Shown here one piece after another: positions 7,664 through 16,325 of a stretch of 64,000 bases of DNA (the first letter of the stretch is position 1; every line of letters starts with the position of its first letter). The translations under genes were made by a program, and so were the position numbers. This DNA comes from JANQEU01 sp965601455 (GTDB taxonomy: Bacteria > Bacteroidota > Bacteroidia > Cytophagales > Cyclobacteriaceae): assembly GCA_965601455.1 (NCBI GenBank), contig OZ271831.1, positions 2,046,001 to 2,110,000 on the forward strand, given 5' to 3'. The notes under the pieces are model-generated. The model saw only the letters and a list, made by a program, of their open reading frames with translations, ran no database searches and was not told where the DNA came from.

Positions 7664-10201
7664 CTATTCATTTCTCAGGAATTCTACTGGATTTAGTCTG
7701 TTTAGTCGATTAAGCTGGAATAACATAATGGCCAGGAAGATGGAGAAGCAACCTACAGCTCCGAGACCAAATAAAATCATGTTCAGCTCAATCCTGTTCG
7801 CATAGCTTTCTAGCCAACGATTGATCATTAGGTAGGCCGGGTACAAGCCGACAAGCAAACCTGCAACAATCCAAGGAGTATAGCTACGGAGAAAAATCTG
7901 GTACAGGTGTCCTGAATTCGCGCCATTGATTTTATGTATGCTTAGCGCTTTGAGTCGACTTTCAATGTGCGTTCCAAGCACTCCAAGGAGTCCGAGAGCG
8001 GATAGAACTATGGCAATTAATGAGCCGACAAAGCTGGCCCTGCTGACTTTTTCTTCAGTCTGCATCATGCTCATATTGTAATCCGTCATCCATTGATAGT
8101 CGAAGGAAAATGGAGCATATATCTCGTTAAATGTATTTGCTATGTCGCTGACTATTTCGGCATTTTTCGTCTCCGTTTTGATGAATAGATATTGATAAGG
8201 GTAGGCCGGAGCCAGATACATCACTAAGGGCTGGTTGGCGTATTTGGGAGAAAGGAAGTGGTAATCAGCTACTGCTCCAACGATGGTTGGATTTGTAAAG
8301 TCGCCGTAAGAGAAAGGTAAAGTTTGCCCGATTGGGTCCTCAATATCTAAGCGTGATGCCAGGTTTTGATTAATAAGTATGGCCCCGGTTTTATCAGAGG
8401 TTATGGAAGGATCAAGATTTCGACCTTCCTCAATTTGAAGGTCAATTAACTCAACGAAGTCTGGATCCATGTGTAAGTGTCTGACAGAAACCTGATCATA
8501 TTCTTCTTTGAGCCGGGTTCCGTTATAACCGGAATTGAATGACACCTGATTAACTCCTGGAATTTTCAAAAGTTCTTCTTTTAATATTTCATGCTTGTCT
8601 GGTAACCTGATGCTTGCAAAAAGCAGGTTATTGTCATCGTAGCCAAGATCATAATTCAAGAGGAAGTTGAGTTGTTGATTTGCTGAAAGCGTAACTACGA
8701 GCATAAAAATTGATAGAGCTGCCTGAAACGATAGGAAAAATCGAGAGGTTTTGCTGTTAGCGGAAGACTTATGCCCTTGCATAGCGTTCAATACTTTTTG
8801 CTTCGACAAATAAATAGCAGGATATACTCCTGATATGGCGATAGATAGAACCATTAGTATAATCAAACCACCCAGGTATTGTATATTCAGTAACGAGGAC
8901 AACGGATATTGTTGACCGATATAGGAAGAGAACACAGGCAACAGAAGGATCTGTGCGATGAATGCAAGAACTACAGCAATGACTATATTCAGGGATACCT
9001 CCACCATGAATTGCCAAAAAACCAGTTGACGATTAGCACCCACTGTTTTTCTAATACCCACCTCTTTTATTCGTTTCAAATAGTTTCCTTGAGAAAAAAT
9101 AGAAAAATTGATAGTACTTATCAGTAGACAGAGCAATCCTGTAAAAAGAAGAATGTTCAAAATGTCTCTCTCTATAGTTCCAATGAGTCCATTTCCGGAA
9201 GTAAAAGACGTATCTGTATGGATTTCAGTAAATGGCTGCAGGAATATTCCAGCTTTAAGATCTGTTTCCTCTTGCCCGATTATCTCGCTAAGTTGATTTT
9301 CAACCTCCCTTACTTTCGCATCCGTATGCAGCATGACCAATACATTCATATTGATATCAAACCAGGTCTTTAAACGTCTTTCATGAACGATGTTGGGATA
9401 GAAAGATGTAGGGATCAATACTTTGGGATTGAAAGAACTATTGATTGGGACGTCCTGAAAGACCCCCTCAATGTTGAAGACATACAACTCCTGGTTGAAG
9501 AGTAATTCAATGGTTTCCCTATTCTCCAGTGAACGGTAAAAGGATTCAGATACGAATAATCCGGAAGGATCTTCAAAGTAATTCGGGTTGCCAAACCGGA
9601 ATTCAAAATCAAGTATTTTGAAAAGATCTTTGTTAGCAAAATGAACAACTAACTCCCTATTTTCAGACCCCACTTTGTGAAGCGGATAACCCGCCTTGAT
9701 TTGAGTGGATGCTTCGATCGCAGGTACCCTTGACTTAAATTCCTCACCCATAATGAATGAGGCCCCACCGTCTTTTTCTATTTCACCCTTGAAATCAATT
9801 TCATAGCCAATACGATAAACTCGATCCGAGTTCTTATGGTAGCTATCGTAAGTAAACTGGTCGGAGACAAAGAACCAGGCATATCCTGCCATTATCAAAC
9901 CAATCGATAGACCGAGGATATTAATTAATGAGTAGGAACGGGTTTTCCATATAAACCTGATTCCTAATTTCAAATGGGTCAGTAAATGCATTGGTCGGTC
10001 AGTATTGAGTTTTATTATTCTTTTATTCGCCAATCGAAGACTGTACAAGAGCTCATATAGAAGAAAGAGATAGGCAAAGAATTTACCTTTTTTGATAGAC
10101 CGTTTCTGGAAGGCTTCCTCAAGGTCGCCGGAGACTTCTTCTTTTAGTTCTTCACTGAGGAATAATCCAAGAAAATGCTCTGAGATGCGTAAAAGGGACA
10201 T
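7664..10201 (-). CDS. FtsX/MacB-type ABC permease with prefix domain (unit 2)
   Basis: The product from ATG 10201 is 845 residues. A longer open frame to 10348 would overlap the PadR gene and is rejected; the chosen start lies 10 bases after the PadR stop. The prefix domain (LFLSEELKEEVSGDLEEAFQKRS) is of the permease prefix domain 2 kind. A first membrane span follows, then a MacB-like periplasmic domain and the FtsX signature IKEVGIRKTVGANRQ. The second signature is degenerate (LKALSIHKINGANSG), so the C-terminal half may have drifted. There is no ATPase in the protein or next to it. Confidence 0.92.
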   Translation of the reverse strand: MSLLRISEHFLGLFLSEELKEEVSGDLEEAFQKRSIKKGKFFAYLFLLYELLYSLRLANKRIIKLNTDRPMHLLTHLKLGIRFIWKTRSYSLINILGLSIGLIMAGYAWFFVSDQFTYDSYHKNSDRVYRIGYEIDFKGEIEKDGGASFIMGEEFKSRVPAIEASTQIKAGYPLHKVGSENRELVVHFANKDLFKILDFEFRFGNPNYFEDPSGLFVSESFYRSLENRETIELLFNQELYVFNIEGVFQDVPINSSFNPKVLIPTSFYPNIVHERRLKTWFDINMNVLVMLHTDAKVREVENQLSEIIGQEETDLKAGIFLQPFTEIHTDTSFTSGNGLIGTIERDILNILLFTGLLCLLISTINFSIFSQGNYLKRIKEVGIRKTVGANRQLVFWQFMVEVSLNIVIAVVLAFIAQILLLPVFSSYIGQQYPLSSLLNIQYLGGLIILMVLSIAISGVYPAIYLSKQKVLNAMQGHKSSANSKTSRFFLSFQAALSIFMLVVTLSANQQLNFLLNYDLGYDDNNLLFASIRLPDKHEILKEELLKIPGVNQVSFNSGYNGTRLKEEYDQVSVRHLHMDPDFVELIDLQIEEGRNLDPSITSDKTGAILINQNLASRLDIEDPIGQTLPFSYGDFTNPTIVGAVADYHFLSPKYANQPLVMYLAPAYPYQYLFIKTETKNAEIVSDIANTFNEIYAPFSFDYQWMTDYNMSMMQTEEKVSRASFVGSLIAIVLSALGLLGVLGTHIESRLKALSIHKINGANSGHLYQIFLRSYTPWIVAGLLVGLYPAYLMINRWLESYANRIELNMILFGLGAVGCFSIFLAIMLFQLNRLNRLNPVEFLRNE

Positions 10202-10211
10202 AACAATAGTG

Positions 10212-10526
10212 TTAGAAACTAGGTTTGATCGCTTTCTTCCAAAGACTTGCTTTTCTTTCCTGTAGATCTTTGACAATGTCAAATCCCGCACCCGTAGCCC
10301 AATAGATTCTTTTTCTCTTTCCACCTCTTTCAGCCGATGGTTCGCCAAAGCGAGAAGATATCCATCCTTTTTTCTCCATTCTCTTTAGTACAACGTGAAT
10401 GGCAGGAATGGAAATGTGCTTTCCCATAGCATCTTCATATTGGTCGGCAATGGCAACGGCGTGCAGTTTATCATTATTCAAAACTATAAGGAGTATGATT
10501 TCCTCCAAACCACCGATTGTATCCAT
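10212..10526 (-). CDS. PadR family transcriptional regulator (unit 2)
   Basis: A 104-residue winged-helix protein with the PadR pattern: EEIILLIVLNNDKLHAVAIADQYED, the recognition region HISIPAIHVVLKRMEKKGWI, and a wing containing ERGGKRKRIYWATGAG. It is close in layout to the PadR proteins of units 3 and 4, which share an ERGGRRKR wing. It precedes the permease gene by 10 bases and is divergent from the large histidine kinase at 10698, so a single operator region could affect both. Confidence 0.92.
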   Translation of the reverse strand: MDTIGGLEEIILLIVLNNDKLHAVAIADQYEDAMGKHISIPAIHVVLKRMEKKGWISSRFGEPSAERGGKRKRIYWATGAGFDIVKDLQERKASLWKKAIKPSF

Positions 10527-10529
10527 TAA

Positions 10530-10581
10530 ATTAATACTTGTTTAAAATATAGTCACGAATATAATTAATAAATGTTTAAAA
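10530..10581. promoter_or_regulatory. Direct repeat between PadR gene 2 and the histidine kinase (candidate operator)
   Basis: Two copies of an 18 base element, ATTAATAnnTGTTTAAAA, lie at 10530-10547 and 10564-10581 with 16 of 18 positions identical and a 34 base period, or about three helical turns. They sit immediately upstream of the PadR start at 10526. A regulator bound on one DNA face is plausible, with PadR itself the first candidate. AT richness raises the chance background. Confidence 0.4.
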
Positions 10582-10697
10582 AATAAATATTGAGATGCAA
10601 CCAGTTGGTATACTTCGTTCTGATTTAATAAGAAAATCCACTTCTTTCTTTAAGGAACAACTTCCTTAATATATATTGGTTGGAGATAATCTTATCT

Positions 10698-13600
10698 ATG
10701 AGCAAGCGGGGTTCGATCTACTTTTTCTTCATTCTACTTCTCTACACGGTGGTTAGCCAGCCACGAAATCTTCGCTTTCGCAGTTACTCAACTGTCGAGC
10801 TTTCGGCAAAGACGGTTTATTCCATTGTTGAAGATGAACTTGGTTTTCTCTGGCTAGGTACCGATAACGGCTTGAAACGTTTTGACAGTTATCAGTTTAA
10901 GGATTATACGATAGGGACCGAACTTGAACAAAGTTCAGTTTACGACCTGTATAAAGACCATATTGGTAATTTATGGATTGCATCGGATGCAGGATTGTAC
11001 TATTTCGATAGATCAACTGAAGTTTTTACCAACATCTGGGAGGTGTTGCAGATCAATGCGGTGGGGACCAATGCGATTCAGATGGATAAGGATCAGATTT
11101 GGGTTGGTACAGATCAGGGTTTATACGAAATAAACCTTCCGGACAGCACTGTTCAACTTTATACCACGGAAACTGAAAAAGGACTATCAGGCAATCAAAT
11201 ATTTGATTTGTTGAAAGGTCCGAATGGGAGACTTTGGATTTCGACATTATCTGGTGGATTATCAGAATTCGATTCGGAGAAGAAGACTTTTCGTTCTTTC
11301 AGTTACAGCTCAACGGATGCATCATCGATATCCTCAAACTCCTTAAGAAAACTCGCCTGGTCCCAGGACAATAAACTATTGGTGGGTACTGCAGAGGATG
11401 GACTTAATATTCTTGATTTGGATGACATTCAATTCAAGACCCTGGTGGTGGATCCATCAAATTCAATCCAATCCTCATCGGCGTACGCTGCAATCCCTTA
11501 CGATGACAATAGGGTATGGGTAGGCACATGGGCCAATGGCTTGAACCTTGTTGATTTGGAGACGGGGCAGGTAGATAAATTCACTTACGATCCCTCAAAC
11601 AAGTTTTCGATTCCAGGTAATTTTATCATTTCCACCTTTCGTTCTCATTCCGGAGACATTTGGTTTGGTACTCATGAAGCCGGATTATTCAGACTAAACC
11701 CAAACGAGCAACAGATTGTAAGGTTTGAACGCTTTTCTAATTCCAATTCCTTACCAACCAGTACCATTCGTTCAATTCTCGAGGATTCTGAGGGTTTTAT
11801 CTGGTTAGGAGCCGGTCAAGGTGGACTGCATCGATACGATCCGGATACGGATTCATTTCGTAGTTGGATTAAACAGGATGGGAGTAGAGATGCGATGGCC
11901 CGAGGCACGATTTGGTCAATGTCCGAATCTTCGGATAATCGATCCATTTGGTTTGGCACCTCCAGGGGAGTAGGGAAGGTTGATAAATTAAGTGGCGACC
12001 TGACTTTCATTGAACCTGATCCGTCCGATCCCAATTCAATTGCCGGTAATAACGTGTTAAAAGTACTTGATGACGGTAAAGGATATTTATGGGTAGGTTC
12101 CTGGTACGGAGGATTAAATCGAATTGAAATTTCATCGGGAAATGTCGAATACTGGGGGCACGATGAACAAGATCCTTCATCACTTGGGTCCAATAATGTG
12201 AACGAGATTTTCATTGACAGCGATGACCGTGTTTGGATTGGTACTGGAGAATCATTTTCACAATTCATCTCTACTGAATCCGGATTTATTAATTACCCCT
12301 ATTCCACGTTGATGATTCGGGAGGGGCCGGAAAAGAGTATTTGGCTTTGTACAAATAGCGGACTTATGGAGTTTGATCCTGTGGATGCTAGTTTCACCCC
12401 TTTTGGAGAGGAAAATGGGTTGACTACTTCTTCTGTCAGCTCGATTTTGTTTGACAAAAAGAATCGTATGTGGCTGTCATCTGATGAAGGAATAGATCGG
12501 TATGATTATGAATCCGGTGAAGTAGTGCATTACGGTTTGGCAGAAGGTTTGGCCGGTTTACGATCGATTTCACGTTCGGCATATATTGGTAACTCAGGGA
12601 AGATCTATTTCGGAGGGGTTGATGGAGTGTCTGTAATTGACTCAGAGCAGGAGCAGGTGGTTGATCCTCCGAAAATTGAATTAACCGAACTCCTGCTATC
12701 AAACCAGGTAGAGGACGTAAGATCTTCTGAAATACTCTCCGTCAACATCGAGAGCTCAGATGAGATTGTACTGGACTACACGAATTACATTTTCGCTATT
12801 GAGTTTGCAGCGATAGACTTCCAATCAAATAAGAATTTGGATTATTCCTACCAATTGGAAGGTTTTGATACAGATTGGATTTACACAGATGCACTCAATC
12901 GAAGAGCAGTTTACACAAATGTGCCTCCCGGGTCATACGTATTCAAAGTCAAAGCAAACCATCCATATCTAGACTGGGACTCGGTAGTAAGGTCGGTACC
13001 GGTAACAATTGTACCGCCTTGGTGGAAAACAGGTTTGGCCAGAATTTCTTTCGTAGTCCTTGGTATTTCTCTTGTGTTGGTTTTCATTCAGGTTCGACTT
13101 TTTGCGATAAGAAAGCAAAAGAAAGAGTTGGAGTACCAGGTACAGGCTCGTACCGAAGAAGTTGTGCTTCAAAAAGAAGAAATTGAAAAACAGGCCACTC
13201 AGCTAGCGGAATTAAATGGTCAGAAGAACAAACTCATTGGCATTATTTCGCATGACCTTCGAAATCCCTTAAATACATTGAAGGGTATTACCCATATTCT
13301 TGACCCTGAAATACTCAGCAAGGAAGACCTACAGTCCTTTAAAACGAACCTCGAGGAAAGAATAGAAGGAGTAAGTGCTTCTATGTTGGATCTTTTGAAT
13401 TGGGCACAGACACAAATGCAAGGTGAGACCACCAATCCCGAAGAAGTGAATCTCTATGATCTAGGCAACGAGTTATTCAGATTGTATTTAGAAACTGCGG
13501 AAGAAAAAAGTGTCGTCATCGAAAATGAATTTGGACACGAGGATTGGGCGATTGCCGATAGGAATCAGCTGCTGATCATTTTAAGAAATCTTTTGGGTAA

Positions 13601-13919
13601 TGCATTGAAGTTCACTTCCGCAGGCGGAACTATACGCATGTCAAGTCGAGCGGAGTCCAAAGAAAATATAATTCTGGAAGTATCAGACAATGGTGTAGGT
13701 ATGGATGATGATACTCTTGATCGGATTTTTGATGTTTCTGAAAGCATTACGACGAAAGGAACGGACGGCGAAACAGGTGTTGGCTTAGGTTTGCAATTGG
13801 TTAAAGAATACGTTGAGAAAAATAAAGGTGAAATATCCGTACATAGCGCTCATGGAGAAGGTACGACCTTTACAATCAGCTTGCCAAGAAGTTTAAAACA
13901 ACAGGAATTCAGGATTTGA
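10698..13919 (+). CDS. Membrane sensor histidine kinase with two-component propeller and Y_Y_Y domains
   Basis: A 1073-residue protein from ATG 10698 (a TTG at 10680 is also in frame). After the signal segment come about thirteen propeller repeats with W-x-G-T type motifs (FLWLGTDNGL, QIWVGTDQGL, RVWVGTWANG and others), then a Y_Y_Y domain at about 690-775, a membrane helix at about 778-802, a coiled coil, a HisKA domain with phosphoacceptor His852 in SHDLRNPLNTLK, and an HATPase domain with NALKFT, DNGVGM and GVGLGLQL. It senses a periplasmic ligand and phosphorylates a response regulator. Unlike the hybrid versions common in this phylum, it has no receiver or AraC domain, and no response regulator is adjacent. 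Confidence 0.95.
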   Translation: MSKRGSIYFFFILLLYTVVSQPRNLRFRSYSTVELSAKTVYSIVEDELGFLWLGTDNGLKRFDSYQFKDYTIGTELEQSSVYDLYKDHIGNLWIASDAGLYYFDRSTEVFTNIWEVLQINAVGTNAIQMDKDQIWVGTDQGLYEINLPDSTVQLYTTETEKGLSGNQIFDLLKGPNGRLWISTLSGGLSEFDSEKKTFRSFSYSSTDASSISSNSLRKLAWSQDNKLLVGTAEDGLNILDLDDIQFKTLVVDPSNSIQSSSAYAAIPYDDNRVWVGTWANGLNLVDLETGQVDKFTYDPSNKFSIPGNFIISTFRSHSGDIWFGTHEAGLFRLNPNEQQIVRFERFSNSNSLPTSTIRSILEDSEGFIWLGAGQGGLHRYDPDTDSFRSWIKQDGSRDAMARGTIWSMSESSDNRSIWFGTSRGVGKVDKLSGDLTFIEPDPSDPNSIAGNNVLKVLDDGKGYLWVGSWYGGLNRIEISSGNVEYWGHDEQDPSSLGSNNVNEIFIDSDDRVWIGTGESFSQFISTESGFINYPYSTLMIREGPEKSIWLCTNSGLMEFDPVDASFTPFGEENGLTTSSVSSILFDKKNRMWLSSDEGIDRYDYESGEVVHYGLAEGLAGLRSISRSAYIGNSGKIYFGGVDGVSVIDSEQEQVVDPPKIELTELLLSNQVEDVRSSEILSVNIESSDEIVLDYTNYIFAIEFAAIDFQSNKNLDYSYQLEGFDTDWIYTDALNRRAVYTNVPPGSYVFKVKANHPYLDWDSVVRSVPVTIVPPWWKTGLARISFVVLGISLVLVFIQVRLFAIRKQKKELEYQVQARTEEVVLQKEEIEKQATQLAELNGQKNKLIGIISHDLRNPLNTLKGITHILDPEILSKEDLQSFKTNLEERIEGVSASMLDLLNWAQTQMQGETTNPEEVNLYDLGNELFRLYLETAEEKSVVIENEFGHEDWAIADRNQLLIILRNLLGNALKFTSAGGTIRMSSRAESKENIILEVSDNGVGMDDDTLDRIFDVSESITTKGTDGETGVGLGLQLVKEYVEKNKGEISVHSAHGEGTTFTISLPRSLKQQEFRI

Positions 13920-13947
13920 ATGACCGGCTTTCTATCATATATCCTCT

Positions 13948-14655
13948 TTATTCACATTCCTGATCGTAAATCCAAATGTGTTTTGGGAGGTCTTTCCATC
14001 TTAGTTTGTCTTTCATTAACGCTTCACAGTTACTGAATAGTCTTTCAGGTGCTTTTTTTGGATAGCCCCAATTATCAAACTGAAAAGGTCTCTCACCATT
14101 AATGGAGAAAAAGTGGACATTATCATTTCCTCCATCTACGGCTAGTCCATTTACGGTGGTACTGCCAGCGGATTCTGCATCTGGGTGGGCATAGACCTTG
14201 ATTTTACTGTCGAAACCTGGGTTTAACAGTTGTGTAAGTATGTACTGTTCTTGTCTTCCGGGAAGTCTTATAGTCTCATAAAATACCCTTCCGTCCTCTG
14301 GTAATACTGAGATGAAATCCTTGTTATTAATGGTCTTTAATGCAGGTAGAATGGTTGTTTCTTCAAAACGAGTAAAATCATCAGGTAAGACTGAGAGCAT
14401 CTTGATACCCTCAATGTCAAACTTGATTTTTTCTCCCCCCGTTTTTAATGTAAGTCTTGAAATAGTTCCTCCAACGGAACTGACAGTTGATATTCGACCA
14501 TACACGGTATCATCGGCCTGGGTCACCACATAAGAATCCAGGTTAAGTATTTGATCCTGAGATAGTTTCTGAACGAAAATCTGTGCATTTAAATGATAAT
14601 TGACTGAGATGAAGAATACATTCAGTAACAGGAAAAAGCGTTTTTTCAATGGCAT
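13948..14655 (-). CDS. Secreted protein of unknown function
   Basis: A 235-residue protein with a clear signal peptide (KKRFFLLLNVFFISVNYHLNAQ, cleavage after NAQ). The mature part starts with a beta-rich segment around YVVTQADDTVYGRIS, a pattern seen in many uncharacterised exported Bacteroidota proteins whose N-terminal part reads as a dual-strand repeat. It contains only a few cysteines and no recognisable catalytic motif. It is convergent with the histidine kinase, whose stop is 28 bases away. Confidence 0.75.
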   Translation of the reverse strand: MPLKKRFFLLLNVFFISVNYHLNAQIFVQKLSQDQILNLDSYVVTQADDTVYGRISTVSSVGGTISRLTLKTGGEKIKFDIEGIKMLSVLPDDFTRFEETTILPALKTINNKDFISVLPEDGRVFYETIRLPGRQEQYILTQLLNPGFDSKIKVYAHPDAESAGSTTVNGLAVDGGNDNVHFFSINGERPFQFDNWGYPKKAPERLFSNCEALMKDKLRWKDLPKHIWIYDQECE

Positions 14656-14826
14656 TTTTGTGGTGTCTTTCTACTTTCTATAGGGTAATACGATAATAAC
14701 AAAGGTAGACGTGTAAGGTTTCCCCTCAGTAAAGAATAGATGAAATACACATAAAATAAATGATGGATTTGGAGGTTGTTCCACCGATATATAAATTAAA
14801 TGGATCAAGTAAAAGATTGAGAAGGA

Positions 14827-15042
14827 ATGAAGCTGTTGGATTATTTGATCAGTCATCCCCTTTATGTTGTATTCATTATACTAAACACGTGGTTAGTGAT
14901 TAAGGTTATTCATGATGCATTGTCAGGTGATGAAGATGAGGATGACGATGATGATGATGGAATTGATCCTAAAGATCCTGATTTGGATCTTCCGCCGGGT
15001 GTAGGACTTCCTGAGAATGAAAAAACTCTTGCCAACTATTGA
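14827..15042 (+). CDS. Small single-pass membrane protein with a poly-acidic tract
   Basis: A 71-residue protein. Residues 9-27 form one membrane helix (HPLYVVFIILNTWLVIKVI), followed by a run of thirteen residues that is almost all Asp and Glu, then a proline-rich tail (PKDPDLDLPPGVGLP). The acidic run is coded by alternating gat/gac/gag codons at about 14930-14958. Function is unknown; the tract could bind cations or a basic partner. It is 28 bases upstream of the YjeF_N gene on the same strand. The overlapping minus-strand frame at 14671-14856 lacks protein-like features. Confidence 0.65.
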   Translation: MKLLDYLISHPLYVVFIILNTWLVIKVIHDALSGDEDEDDDDDDGIDPKDPDLDLPPGVGLPENEKTLANY

Positions 15043-15070
15043 AAATTATTAATCTCGTCAGATCCAGCCT

Positions 15071-15811
15071 GTGAATAGAATTCCAAATTGCAAGGCAGCA
15101 CTACCTCATTTATCGGTCGAGCAGATGAAGGAGGTTGATCGACTTATGATTGAGGCATATAAAATCAATCTGTTACAAATGATGGAGAATGCTGGCCGAT
15201 GCCTGGCCATCCTTGCCCAGAATTTCTTTTTGGATAGTAAGAGTAAAGGTCAAAAAGTTGCAGTTTTGGCCGGATCAGGTGGAAATGGTGGAGGAGCTAT
15301 GGTTGCCGCTCGTAGACTTGCTTCCTGGGGTGCAGATGTAGCAGTTTTTGTTTCTCGAAAAGAAGAGAATACGCAAACTACCCAGACTCAGTATAGCATT
15401 TTGGAAAAAATGAAAGTTGACTTAAAGACTTGGCAGGAGCTTCCACTAGATGCCGAGTTTAAGCTGATTATCGATGGAATAATTGGCTATAGTTTGAAAG
15501 GCGATCCACTTGGAGCACCAGAGAAAATGATTCAATGGACCAACAGCCAGCACTCAAAGGTGCTTTCACTTGATGTACCCTCTGGGATTGAATTATCGAC
15601 CGGCACAATAGGAAATCCTTCGATTGCAGCAGATGCTACAATGACCTTGGCATTACCTAAGAAAGGACTCTATGGAAGCGGGGTGATTGATTATCGTGGA
15701 GATCTTTTCCTGGCGGATATAAGTGTTCCTCCAGCTTTATACTCCAGTCCAACATTGGCTTTAGATTTTGAAAATCCATTTATGGAAAGTGATATTGTTA
15801 AGCTAAATTAA
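15071..15811 (+). CDS. YjeF N-terminal domain protein, NAD(P)H-hydrate epimerase-like
   Basis: A 246-residue protein with the order of the YjeF_N Rossmann-like domain: EQMKEVDRLMIE, LLQMMENAG, a nucleotide-loop AGSGGNGGGAMVAARRLASWG, LIIDGIIGYSL, SLDVPSGIELSTG, and TLALPKKGL. The family epimerises damaged NAD(P)H hydrates. It lacks the C-terminal ADP-dependent dehydratase domain of the usual bifunctional Nnr. The loop normally reads GNNGGDG; here it is GGNGGGA, so activity or ligand may differ. Translation appears to begin at GTG 15071; the next in-frame ATG (15125) would remove the first conserved motif region. Confidence 0.82.
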   Translation: MNRIPNCKAALPHLSVEQMKEVDRLMIEAYKINLLQMMENAGRCLAILAQNFFLDSKSKGQKVAVLAGSGGNGGGAMVAARRLASWGADVAVFVSRKEENTQTTQTQYSILEKMKVDLKTWQELPLDAEFKLIIDGIIGYSLKGDPLGAPEKMIQWTNSQHSKVLSLDVPSGIELSTGTIGNPSIAADATMTLALPKKGLYGSGVIDYRGDLFLADISVPPALYSSPTLALDFENPFMESDIVKLN

Positions 15812-15830
15812 GACCATAAATGATATAATC

Positions 15831-16088
15831 TTGGATCATCATAGAAAGGAAAAGTTAGTCAACGTATTAAAGGAGGCAGGAAACGCTCATCATGATTATG
15901 AATCACAATTTCTAAAAGGTGAAAGAGACGAATATTGGGCAGGTTGGTATGCCGCTTTCATTATCGGCCGCTTAGGAAACATTATGAGTCCGACGGATCT
16001 TACCAATATCTTGCTTAGTGTGACCAGTGAAGAGGCCTGGTTTGATCAAGCCGCTGATGCTATTTTGACCAAAACGAATAACAACTAG
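15831..16088 (+). CDS. Small conserved hypothetical protein, TTG start
   Basis: An 85-residue soluble protein with a pattern I have seen in small uncharacterised bacterial proteins: AHHDYESQFLKGERDEYWAGWYAAFIIGRLG, that is, a His-His-x-x-Tyr-Glu followed by W-x-x-W-Y-A. No ATG is available in frame; the nearest upstream ATG at 15820 is out of frame and meets a stop at once, so TTG 15831 is the likely start. It follows the YjeF_N gene by 19 bases and is probably co-transcribed. Function unknown. Confidence 0.65.
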   Translation: MDHHRKEKLVNVLKEAGNAHHDYESQFLKGERDEYWAGWYAAFIIGRLGNIMSPTDLTNILLSVTSEEAWFDQAADAILTKTNNN

Positions 16089-16325
16089 ACTTGATTTCAA
16101 GAATTGTCCTAAAGAGTTTTTGAAGCAAGGTTCTCTCATAGTGACGTTCATCCTCATCAAGCTAATGCCTGGGTCCTTTCCAGGTACCACCGTATCGATA
16201 GTCTGGCATCCTTTGACAATCAGGTAAACACCCTTCACAAATGAAAATCCAGATTTTCCCTTTGCGAATTTGAATCCGAAACATTACATCGGATTCGCTT
16301 TGACATCTATCACACGTTTTAGTCT

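Noticed and set aside
7664..10348. Longer form of the unit 2 permease reading through the PadR gene
   Set aside because: The extra 49 residues are charged, lack a family match and overlap the PadR coding frame; the ATG at 10201 fits the family start.
14671..14856. 61-residue minus-strand frame between the secreted protein and the small acidic membrane protein
   Set aside because: It has no signal, domain or ribosome site and overlaps the promoter and start of the plus-strand gene.
15972..16238. Minus-strand frame with a cysteine (KGCQTIDTVVPGKDPG) over the end of the small TTG gene
   Set aside because: It reads against a better supported gene and shows no family feature. It could be a degraded fragment, but the evidence is thin.
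16272..16296. GAATCCGA/TCGGATTC hairpin downstream of the membrane protein gene
   Set aside because: An 8 bp stem with a 9 base loop but no T-run on either strand, so I do not call it a terminator.
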